Of a stretch of 5,277 nucleotides of DNA, positions 1 through 5,263 are shown piece by piece; position 1 is the stretch's first letter, and the number at the start of each line of letters is the position of its first letter. The translations under genes were made by a program, and so were the position numbers. This DNA is from Paracoccaceae bacterium. GTDB lineage: Bacteria > Pseudomonadota > Alphaproteobacteria > Rhodobacterales > Rhodobacteraceae. The notes beneath the pieces are model-generated. The model did no database searches. It was not told the origin of the DNA and worked only from the letters and a program-made list of their open reading frames with translations. The DNA lies in NCBI GenBank assembly GCA_025458985.1, contig JALORM010000185.1:1-5277 (forward strand), written 5' to 3'.

Positions 1-365
1 GGGACGAGTCCCGCATAAGTGCCTGCAGGGCGGCCGCGCCCTTCGGCAGAGTGCCAGCCGACAAACGCGCCGCGCCGGAAGCCCAGTGCCAGGCCGTTCG
101 CCCAGCGCGCTTCGGTTATGGGTCCGCCGGCGCATTCGGCGATGGCGACGGTCTCGGCGGGAGGCGCCCCAAGCAGCTTCGTCACCGCCGCCACGGTCCC
201 CGCCTCGGCGCGGCCGAAGTCCACACGTAGCGGCGAGCCCGCGGGCTGGATGCCTGCCCCGTCGAGGAACAGGCCCTGCGGCGCCGGACCCCGCGCAGGG
301 TCCGGCCCTGCGGCGACACACCCGGCAACGGCCAGCACCGCCGCCAGGATGGCGCCCCGCCTCAT
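1..365 (-). CDS. Partial small lipoprotein of unknown function (N-terminal 121 residues)
   Basis: This reading frame starts at the ATG at 365-363 and is open to the window edge, so the C-terminus is missing. The N-terminus is a clear lipoprotein signal: MRRG, then a hydrophobic stretch ending in the lipobox VAGC with Cys16 as the probable lipidation site. The mature part is predicted to be anchored in the cell envelope. It includes the segment FGRAEAGTVAAVTKLLGAPP (about residues 59-78), a second cysteine in IAECAGGP, and a W-A-N-G-L-A-L-G-F...G-A-F-V-G-W pattern near residues 94-109. That pattern resembles small secreted proteins of Rhodobacteraceae with no assigned function. The start overlaps the regA stop as ATGA and I see no strong ribosome-binding site, so translation is probably coupled to regA. 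Codons mostly end in G or C, as in the neighbouring genes. In Rhodobacter capsulatus the gene after regA is hvrA; this protein is not HvrA. Function unknown. Confidence 0.72.
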   Translation of the reverse strand, partial: MRRGAILAAVLAVAGCVAAGPDPARGPAPQGLFLDGAGIQPAGSPLRVDFGRAEAGTVAAVTKLLGAPPAETVAIAECAGGPITEARWANGLALGFRRGAFVGWHSAEGRGRPAGTYAGLV

Positions 366-913
366 CTGGGGCTGCGCTTGGCGAGGATGCGCTGCAGGGT
401 GCGCCGGTGCATCGACAGCCGCCGCGCAGTCTCGCTCACGTTGCGCTCGCACTGCTCGTAGACCCGCTGGATGTGTTCCCATCGCACCCGGTCGGCCGAC
501 ATCGGATTCTCGGGCGGCGGCGGCAGCGCCTCGCCCCTGGACAGAAGCGCATTCGTGATGTCGTTGGCGTCGGCGGGCTTGGCCAGGTAGTCGGTCGCCC
601 CGATCTTGACCGCTGCGACCGCCGTGGCGATGGCCCCGTAGCCCGTCAGCACCACGATCCGGCTGTCGGGCCGCCGCTCGCGCAGGGTCTCGACCACGTC
701 CAGACCGTTGCCGTCCTCAAGCCGGAGGTCGATCACCGCATAGGCCGGCGGCTTGCGCAGCGCGATCTCGCGGCCCTCGGCGACCGACTGCGCCAGTTCC
801 GGTTCGAACCCGCGTTTCTCCATCGCCTTGGCAAGGCGCTTCAGGAACGGCTCGTCGTCATCGACCAGCAGAAGCGTCCGGTCCGGGCCGAGGTCGTCGC
901 CCGCGCTGTCCAT
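362..913 (-). CDS. regA: Redox response regulator RegA/PrrA (ActR family)
   Basis: Cytoplasmic response regulator of the RegB/RegA two-component system, a global regulator of photosynthesis, respiration, CO2 and N2 fixation genes. The 183 residues match the family length (about 184). The receiver domain (about 12-127) has the acidic cluster DDD at 18-20, phospho-acceptor Asp62 in VIDLRLEDGNGL, Thr90 in LTGYG and Lys112 in AKP. A proline-rich linker (PPPPENP, 131-137) typical of RegA follows. The C-terminal Fis-type helix-turn-helix (about 145-183) includes NVSETARRLSMHRRTLQRIL; this DNA-recognition part is nearly invariant in RegA/PrrA/ActR. The start is supported by a GGAGG site 9 nt upstream. 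It lies 65 bp downstream of senC on the same strand, with its own promoter-like sequence in the gap, and overlaps the downstream lipoprotein gene by 4 bp. All key residues are present. Confidence 0.97.
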   Translation of the reverse strand: MDSAGDDLGPDRTLLLVDDDEPFLKRLAKAMEKRGFEPELAQSVAEGREIALRKPPAYAVIDLRLEDGNGLDVVETLRERRPDSRIVVLTGYGAIATAVAAVKIGATDYLAKPADANDITNALLSRGEALPPPPENPMSADRVRWEHIQRVYEQCERNVSETARRLSMHRRTLQRILAKRSPR

Positions 914-922
914 CGTTCCCCG

Positions 923-927
923 CCTCC
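923..927 (-). promoter_or_regulatory. Ribosome-binding site of regA
   Basis: The minus strand reads GGAGG, 9 nt before the ATG at 913-911. It supports this start codon for RegA. Confidence 0.7.
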
Positions 928-948
928 ACTCCGGTTCCGTTTGGAATG

Positions 949-977
949 ATTCTAGGCCGAGGGGGCGGGGCCGTCAA
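949..977 (-). promoter_or_regulatory. Sigma-70-type promoter in front of regA
   Basis: On the minus strand there is TTGACG (977-972) and TAGAAT (954-949), separated by exactly 17 nt. Each hexamer matches the housekeeping consensus at 5 of 6 positions. Transcription would start near 942, giving a leader of about 29 nt that contains the GGAGG site of regA. The -35 lies directly after the senC stop codon (981-979). The spacer is almost pure G and C. This is the best promoter match I see in the window and would let regA be made independently of senC. Confidence 0.6.
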
Positions 978-978
978 A

Positions 979-1611
979 TCATGACGCGCCCACGAAACAG
1001 GCGGTTGTCTCGGCCATCTCTTCGGGCTCGGTCTCGCGGCGGAAGAACTCCACCACGCCATGGCCGGGCAGAACAAGGTAGGTGAACGTGGAATGATCGA
1101 CGAGGTAGAAGGCGTCCTCTGCCTCCTGCTTTCGGGCATAGACGCGGTAGGCGCGCACCGCGTCGGCCACCTGTTCGGGCGTGCCGCTGAGGCCCACCAT
1201 CCTGGGGTGCACGTACTGCGTGAATTCGGCCATCACCTCGGGCGTGTCGCGCTCCGGGTCGACCGTGACGAAGACAGGCTTCACATCGATTCCGCGCTCT
1301 TCCAGCAGATCGACGGCGGCCGCGTTGCGGGCGGTGTCGAACGGGCACACGTCGGGGCAGAAGGTATAGCCGAAATAGACCAGCGCCGGACGGTCGATCA
1401 CCTCGGCGTCGGTAACCGTCGCGCCGGTCCCGTCGACCAGGGTGAAGGGCCCCCCGACCGAGCCCATGCCGCCCGCCACGGCCGAGGCGCGGCACTGCGC
1501 GAAGCGGTCGCCGCCCTCGCCGCCGGGCGACGCCGTCAGGATGCGCCACCCCATGAACCCCAGAAGCGCGGCCGTCAGTGCGACCGCCGAAATGGCGTAG
1601 AACCTGGTCAT
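979..1611 (-). CDS. senC: Sco1/SenC/PrrC family copper-binding thioredoxin-fold protein
   Basis: Sco-family protein, 210 residues. It is anchored in the inner membrane by an N-terminal segment (about 5-22) with the soluble domain in the periplasm. Members deliver copper to, or reduce the copper site of, cytochrome oxidase; in Rhodobacter SenC/PrrC acts on the cbb3/aa3 oxidases whose activity feeds the RegB signal. Seen in the sequence: the copper-binding CPDVC (Cys85, Cys89) in YFGYTFCPDVCP, the VDPERDTPE segment (117-125), and the distal ligand His173 in VDHSTFTYLVLPG. All three metal ligands are intact. The start at 1611 is chosen because the hydrophobic anchor begins right after it and an AAGGAG site lies 6 nt upstream. 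The same frame stays open far upstream across the opposite strand of regB, but that is a GC-rich shadow. Stop at 981-979. It is divergent from regB and followed by regA. Confidence 0.96.
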   Translation of the reverse strand: MTRFYAISAVALTAALLGFMGWRILTASPGGEGGDRFAQCRASAVAGGMGSVGGPFTLVDGTGATVTDAEVIDRPALVYFGYTFCPDVCPFDTARNAAAVDLLEERGIDVKPVFVTVDPERDTPEVMAEFTQYVHPRMVGLSGTPEQVADAVRAYRVYARKQEAEDAFYLVDHSTFTYLVLPGHGVVEFFRRETEPEEMAETTACFVGAS

Positions 1612-1617
1612 CCGCGT

Positions 1618-1623
1618 CTCCTT
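1618..1623 (-). promoter_or_regulatory. Ribosome-binding site of senC
   Basis: The minus strand reads AAGGAG, 6 nt before the ATG at 1611. It fixes the SenC start and rules out the long upstream extension of the frame. Confidence 0.7.
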
Positions 1624-1625
1624 CG

Positions 1626-1638
1626 AATGCGTCGCATT
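1626..1638. promoter_or_regulatory. 13-bp palindrome, possible RegA operator
   Basis: AATGCG-T-CGCATT is a perfect inverted repeat with a one-base centre, in the short divergent region between senC and regB. The minus strand reads GCGAC and the plus strand GTCGC within it, which are the half-site motifs reported for RegA/PrrA boxes, although the usual spacing between half-sites is not present. It overlaps the presumed -10/start region of senC and the -35 side of regB. RegA is known to autoregulate its own locus in Rhodobacter, so the position fits, but the match is partial. Confidence 0.35.
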
Positions 1639-1665
1639 GATCCCCCGACGGCCGCGCCATAACAA
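1637..1665. promoter_or_regulatory. Candidate overlapping divergent promoters of regB and senC
   Basis: Plus strand: TTGATC (1637-1642), 17 nt, TAACAA (1660-1665), with a start expected near 1672, just before the regB ATG at 1675. The reverse complement of the same segment reads TTGTTA, 17 nt, GATCAA, with a start expected near 1630, which would place the senC ribosome-binding site in a leader of about 19 nt. The -35 hexamers match the consensus at 4 of 6 positions and the -10 hexamers are weak (3 of 6), as is common for activator-dependent promoters. Only 63 bp separate the two genes, so promoters for both must lie here or inside the coding regions. Confidence 0.35.
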
Positions 1666-1674
1666 TGCAGCACG

Positions 1675-3099
1675 ATGCCACATCGGCCGATCCCCGCCCC
1701 CGATCCGTACCCGCTCGGCGCCCGGGCGCGGGGTGATTGGGTGCGGCTGCGCACGCTGATCGTGCTGCGCTGGATCGCCATCGCCGGGCAGGTGATTGCG
1801 CTGACGGTGGCCTCGCGCACCTTCGTCGCCGACCTCGACATCGGTCTTTGCGCCGTCGCCATCGGCGCTGCCGTCGTCGCCAACCTGATCGCCACCTTCG
1901 CCTATCCCAAGACCAAGCGCCTGTCGGAAACCGAGGCGATGCTGACCCAGCTGTTCGACATCGTCCAGCTTGCGTTCCTCATCTACCTGACGGGCGGCCT
2001 GCACAACCCCTTCGCGCTGCTGATCATCGTGCCGGTGACAATCTCGGCAACCGCGCTCGAACTGCGCTCGACCCTCTTCCTCGGGGCGGTCGCGGCGATG
2101 CTGGTCACGTTGCTTGCGTTCTGGCACGTGCCGCTCACGCTCAAGTCGGGCGAGGTGCTCGACCTGCCCGCGCTGCACCTTTTCGGCTTCTGGCTGGCGA
2201 TCCAGATCGGTCTCGTGTTCCTGGCCGGGTATGCCTACCGGATCACCGAAGAGATCCATTCGATGGCCGATGCGCTGGCCGCAACGCAGATGGCGCTGGC
2301 GCGGGAACAGAAGCTGACCGACCTCGGCGGGGTCGTGGCGGCCGCCGCGCACGAACTGGGCACGCCGCTTGCCACCATCAAGCTGGTCAGCGGCGAGCTG
2401 ATGGAGGAACTGGACGGACAGCCCGAACTGCTGGAGGACGCGCGGCTGATCCGCGAACAGGCGGACCGCTGCCGCGACATCCTCCAGTCGATGGGACGGG
2501 CAGGGAAGGACGACCTGATGATGCGCTCGGCCCCGCTGTCGGCGGTGCTGCGCGAGGCCGCCGAGCCGCATCAGGGCCGCGGCAAGGAGATCGTCTTCGA
2601 GGTCGCGCCGGGCCCCGGGTCCGACCAGCGCCAGCCCTCGATCCACAGGCGGCCCGAGGTCATCCACGGTCTGCGCAACCTCGTGCAGAACGCGGTCGAC
2701 TTCGCCGAGGGGCGGGTCTGGGTGTCGGCCGGCTGGAGCGACGCCGAGATCGTCGTGCGGATCGCCGACGACGGGCCGGGCTTCCCGCCGCAGCTGATCG
2801 GGCGGATCGGCGATCCCTTCGTGCGCCGGCGCGAGGCGGCATCGGAAGACGCCGTGCGGCCGGAGTACCGCGGCATGGGGCTCGGCCTCTTCATCGCCAA
2901 GACGCTCCTGGAACGCAGCGGGGCGCGGCTTGCCTTCTGGAACGGGTCCGATCCGTTCCTGTCTGACAGCGAGCGCCCCGAACGGCGCGGTGCGGCGGTC
3001 GAGGTGGTCTGGCCGCGCGCCGCGCTGGCCGCGCAGGAGCCCGGCCGCGAGGGCGGGACGCGGGCCGGCCTGGGCGAGAACCGCCCGATCCGCGCATGA
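1675..3099 (+). CDS. regB: Redox sensor histidine kinase RegB/PrrB
   Basis: Membrane histidine kinase that phosphorylates RegA under low oxygen. The 474 residues fit the family (about 460). Six hydrophobic segments lie at about 25-45, 50-72, 85-105, 112-129, 133-150 and 163-186. The quinone-binding motif GGLHNPF is at 107-113. The dimerisation/phosphorylation helix has His226 in AAAAHELGTPLATIKL, and Cys266 in EQADRCRDIL corresponds to the redox-active Cys265 of R. capsulatus RegB. ATP-binding motifs follow: N box around Asn335/Asn339, DDGPGFP at 365-371, GDPF near 381, and GMGLGLF at 400-406. The C-terminal tail with LGEN is also conserved. The start at 1675 keeps the conserved RGDWVRLRT segment, which begins upstream of an alternative GTG at 1741. 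No good ribosome-binding site precedes 1675, so a leaderless mRNA is possible. The gene is divergent from senC. Confidence 0.97.
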   Translation: MPHRPIPAPDPYPLGARARGDWVRLRTLIVLRWIAIAGQVIALTVASRTFVADLDIGLCAVAIGAAVVANLIATFAYPKTKRLSETEAMLTQLFDIVQLAFLIYLTGGLHNPFALLIIVPVTISATALELRSTLFLGAVAAMLVTLLAFWHVPLTLKSGEVLDLPALHLFGFWLAIQIGLVFLAGYAYRITEEIHSMADALAATQMALAREQKLTDLGGVVAAAAHELGTPLATIKLVSGELMEELDGQPELLEDARLIREQADRCRDILQSMGRAGKDDLMMRSAPLSAVLREAAEPHQGRGKEIVFEVAPGPGSDQRQPSIHRRPEVIHGLRNLVQNAVDFAEGRVWVSAGWSDAEIVVRIADDGPGFPPQLIGRIGDPFVRRREAASEDAVRPEYRGMGLGLFIAKTLLERSGARLAFWNGSDPFLSDSERPERRGAAVEVVWPRAALAAQEPGREGGTRAGLGENRPIRA

Positions 3100-3126
3100 C
3101 GTGGCGGAATCCGCAGCGGATGCGCC

Positions 3127-3156
3127 GCGATCCCGGTGTCTCGGGGCCGGGATCGC
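3127..3156 (+). terminator. Hairpin after regB, possible terminator
   Basis: GCGATCCCGG and CCGGGATCGC form a perfect 10-bp stem around a 10-nt loop, 27 bp after the regB stop. The bases after the stem (ATTGCTT) contain only a weak T tract, so this is not a textbook intrinsic terminator. Its place between the end of regB and the presumed promoter of the next gene suggests it separates the two transcripts. Confidence 0.5.
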
Positions 3157-3164
3157 CGGATTGC

Positions 3165-3179
3165 TTAACGGCTTGTTAA
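3165..3179 (+). promoter_or_regulatory. CtrA binding box (TTAA-N7-TTAA)
   Basis: The sequence is TTAACGGCTTGTTAA. It fits the alphaproteobacterial CtrA consensus of two TTAA half-sites seven bases apart, and is at the same time an inverted repeat (CTTAAC-GGCTT-GTTAAG, 3164-3180). By eye these are the only two TTAA tetramers in the whole GC-rich window, so chance placement at the exact spacing is unlikely. It ends 50 bp before the start codon of the PAS protein, a normal place for a CtrA site overlapping a -35 element. Confidence 0.65.
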
Positions 3180-3201
3180 GACTCCTCGCCGAAGGCTTTA
3201 T
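3173..3201 (+). promoter_or_regulatory. Weak promoter candidate for the PAS-protein gene
   Basis: TTGTTA (3173-3178), 17 nt, CTTTAT (3196-3201). The -35 matches at 4 of 6 positions and overlaps the second CtrA half-site; the -10 is poor. A weak core promoter with a CtrA box over the -35 is the usual form of CtrA-dependent promoters. The transcript would start near 3208, about 22 nt before the ATG at 3230. Confidence 0.3.
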
Positions 3202-3229
3202 GCATCCGATCGCGGCCGGGTGACATCGA

Positions 3230-5131
3230 ATGGACGCATCTGCGATTCCTCTGGGGCTCATCTTCTTCGTGCTTGCCGTCGCCGTGGCCACCGCGGCGGC
3301 GACGGTGATGGTTGCGGCCTGGATCGGCGCGCACCAGGCGCGCAAGGCCCGGGCGCGGCGCGCCCTGCCCGAGAAGGCCGCGACGGTCGCCTTCCTGTTC
3401 GAGGACGAGCTTCTGCGCGACGCCACGCCTTCGGGGCGGGCGCTGCTGGAGGGCGCCCCCGGCGAGGGCAGCGACTGGGCGCGGCTGTCGGGACTGCTGC
3501 GCCACCGTTTCCCGGGCCTCGACGAGGCGCTTGCCGGGCTGGCCGAAACCGGACAGGTGACGCTGAAGGCATCGGACGGCACCGGCGACCGGCTGACGGC
3601 CGAATGGGTCGGTCATCTGGCCCGGGTGACGCTGGTGCCCGCCACCGGGCTTTCGGAACGGTCGGGCCGGGCGGTCGAGGAACAGACCATCGCCGCCATG
3701 GAGGCCGAGATCGCCACTCTCCGCGGGGTGGCCGAGAACGCGCCCATCGCCGTCTGGAAACAGTCGGGCGACGGCACGGTCGTCTGGGCCAACAACGTCT
3801 ATTTCGCGCTCGCCGCCGAGATGCACGGCCCCGAGGCGGCGCAATCCTGGCCGCCGCCGCGGCTGTTCCCGCAGTTCGATGCCGGCCTGCCCGATACCGC
3901 CTTCGCGCTGGCCCCCGTGCGCACCGCGTTGCGCACCGAGGACGGCGCGGCGGCGCGCTGGTTCGATTGCCTGAGCTTTCCCGCAGGCGACCACACGCTC
4001 TGCTACGCCACGCCGATCGACGATCTGGTGCATGCCGAAGAGGCCCTGCGGGAGTTCGTGCAGACCCTGTCCAAGACCTTTGCGCACCTCCCGATCGGGC
4101 TGGCCGTCTTCGACCGGGCGCGCCGGCTTGCCCTGTTCAACCCTGCCCTGACCGACCTGACCGGCCTCGAGGTGGAGTTCCTGGCAGCGAGGCCCACACT
4201 CTTTGCCTTCCTCGACCGCCTTCGCGACCGCCGCCGCCTGCCCGAACCGCGCGACTATTCGTCCTGGCGCCAGCGGATGGCCGACCTCGAGGCCGCGGCG
4301 GCCGGCGGCTTCGTGCAGGAGAACTGGGCGCTGCCCTCGGGCCAGACCTATCGCGTCACCGGCCGCCCGCACCCCGACGGCGCGGTGGCGTTCCTGTTCG
4401 AGGACATCTCGGCCGAGGTCTCGCTGACCCGCCGCTTCCGGTCAGAGGTCGAGCTTGGCCAGACCGTGCTCGACAGCCTCGACGAGGCGATTGCCGTGTT
4501 CTCGCCGCAGGGCGACGTGGCGATGACCAACGCGGCCTATGTCCGGCTGTGGGGGATCGACCCGGCCAGCACGCTGGCCGCCTGCGGCGTCGTCGAGACG
4601 ACCCGCCAGTGGCAGTCGCTGACCGTGCCCACCCCGGTCTGGGGCGACGCACGGGACTTCGTGACCGGCGAAGGCGAGCGGGCCGAGTGGTCCGAGACGG
4701 TGGCGATGACCGACGGCCGCATCCTGCACTGCCGCTTCGTGCCGCTGGCGGCCGGGGCAACGCTGGTCGGGTTTACCGTGGCGACAGGCGAAGGCGGCTC
4801 GCGCCGGCTGCGCAGCGCCGAGAGCGGTCAGGGCGAGACCGCTGCGGCCGGCGCCGAGCCGCCGGTCGCCGGACGGGGCGGCCGGCCTGCGGTTGCCTCC
4901 CCACCACGCTGGATGCCCCCCCCTGGCAGAGGGCCGGTCCCTGGCACCGTCTGCCTGACCGTGCCTCGCAGGGACAGGATGCCTGCGGCCGTCCGGCGCC
5001 GCGGAACGCGGGGCGAAGAACTGCCACCCCCGGTTTGCGCAAGGCTGCCCCGAGCCCGCAATCGGCGCCTTTGCCTTGCATCCTTGCCGCAGGCTCCGAT
5101 CCCGCGTCCCGCGCGCGCGCTTCCAGTCTGA
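3230..5131 (+). CDS. divL: Membrane-anchored multi-PAS protein, DivL-like
   Basis: Tandem-PAS signalling protein with one N-terminal membrane segment (about 8-32) followed by basic residues (HQARKARARR), so the rest is cytoplasmic. A degenerate PAS-like region (about 45-140) begins around VAFLFEDELLRDATPSG. A second PAS starts near 164 (NAPIAVWK at 170-177). A PAS-7-type domain starts near 284 (FAHLPIGLAVFDRARRLALF) and runs through EPRDYSSWRQRM and TYRVTGRPHPDGAVAFLFED. A last PAS runs from VLDSLDEAIAVFS (413) to GATLVGFT (ending 516). No histidine-kinase phosphorylation or ATPase domain follows. From memory, Rhodobacterales carry such a PAS protein next to regB, studied in R. capsulatus as DivL, which acts on the CckA-ChpT-CtrA relay; the CtrA box upstream supports this. 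An in-frame TGA at 3221 limits the start to 3230. The residues after about 553 look non-coding, so the true C-terminus is uncertain. Family and domains are fairly sure; the gene name is less so. Confidence 0.78.
   Translation: MDASAIPLGLIFFVLAVAVATAAATVMVAAWIGAHQARKARARRALPEKAATVAFLFEDELLRDATPSGRALLEGAPGEGSDWARLSGLLRHRFPGLDEALAGLAETGQVTLKASDGTGDRLTAEWVGHLARVTLVPATGLSERSGRAVEEQTIAAMEAEIATLRGVAENAPIAVWKQSGDGTVVWANNVYFALAAEMHGPEAAQSWPPPRLFPQFDAGLPDTAFALAPVRTALRTEDGAAARWFDCLSFPAGDHTLCYATPIDDLVHAEEALREFVQTLSKTFAHLPIGLAVFDRARRLALFNPALTDLTGLEVEFLAARPTLFAFLDRLRDRRRLPEPRDYSSWRQRMADLEAAAAGGFVQENWALPSGQTYRVTGRPHPDGAVAFLFEDISAEVSLTRRFRSEVELGQTVLDSLDEAIAVFSPQGDVAMTNAAYVRLWGIDPASTLAACGVVETTRQWQSLTVPTPVWGDARDFVTGEGERAEWSETVAMTDGRILHCRFVPLAAGATLVGFTVATGEGGSRRLRSAESGQGETAAAGAEPPVAGRGGRPAVASPPRWMPPPGRGPVPGTVCLTVPRRDRMPAAVRRRGTRGEELPPPVCARLPRARNRRLCLASLPQAPIPRPARALPV
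4937..4975. repeat. Imperfect hairpin within the unassigned right end
   Basis: GTCCCT (4937-4942) pairs with AGGGAC (4970-4975), and inside it GGCAC (4943-4947) pairs with GTGCC (4961-4965), then GTC (4949-4951) with GAC (4957-4959) around a short loop. Four unpaired bases lie on the right arm and there is a C-C mismatch. CCCTGGCA also occurs twice as a direct repeat (4921-4928 and 4939-4946). There is no T tract. It could be a transcript-end structure of the PAS gene, but this is not certain. Confidence 0.35.
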
Positions 5132-5153
5132 TTGTCCGGTCCTGCACGCCAGT

Positions 5154-5163
5154 CGCACGTGCG
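5154..5163. repeat. 10-bp perfect palindrome
   Basis: CGCACGTGCG is self-complementary, 22 bp after the stop of the PAS-protein frame. It could be an operator for a downstream gene outside the window. In DNA this GC-rich a 10-bp palindrome can arise by chance. Confidence 0.3.
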
Positions 5164-5238
5164 TGTCCGGCCCCGGCTCCTCGCGTCGGCCGCAGCTCGT
5201 TGCGGGCGCGTTGCCGCAGCTGCCGCGGAGGCCTGCCA

Positions 5239-5263
5239 CGGGCCGAGGCATGCCCCCGGCCCG
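5239..5263. repeat. 7-bp-stem hairpin near the window end
   Basis: CGGGCCG (5239-5245) and CGGCCCG (5257-5263) form a perfect stem around an 11-nt loop. No T-rich tail follows on either strand, so there is no direct support for a terminator. Confidence 0.3.

Noticed and set aside
86..949. Long plus-strand open frame opposite regA and the lipoprotein gene
   Set aside because: RegA on the other strand is unmistakable, and the plus-strand product is Arg/Pro-rich with no motif.
949..970. Intrinsic terminator between senC and regA
   Set aside because: The G/C-rich run has no paired stem followed by T; it is better explained as the spacer of the regA promoter.
1637..1641. TTGAT as half of an FNR box in the senC-regB gap
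   Set aside because: The partner ATCAA is absent at the required spacing.
3200..3223. Seven-codon upstream open frame (MHPIAAG) just before the PAS gene, preceded by GAAGG
   Set aside because: The predicted transcript start (about 3208) lies after its ATG, so it would not be on the mRNA. It is useful only because its stop limits the PAS-protein start.
1612..3582. A very long open frame on the minus strand covering regB and joining the senC frame
   Set aside because: It is a shadow of the GC-rich codon pattern of regB. senC has its own ribosome-binding site and membrane anchor at 1611, and the upstream translation is low-complexity Arg/Ala/Gly/Pro-rich sequence without a domain.
3176..4372. 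Long minus-strand open frame opposite the PAS protein
   Set aside because: The plus strand encodes clear PAS domains; the antisense product shows no family features and has shadow-type composition.
4861..4980. Minus-strand stretch slightly like a cobalamin riboswitch B12 box (GGTCAGGCAGAC followed by GGTGCC)
   Set aside because: The spacing is wrong and the other conserved cobalamin elements are not found around it.
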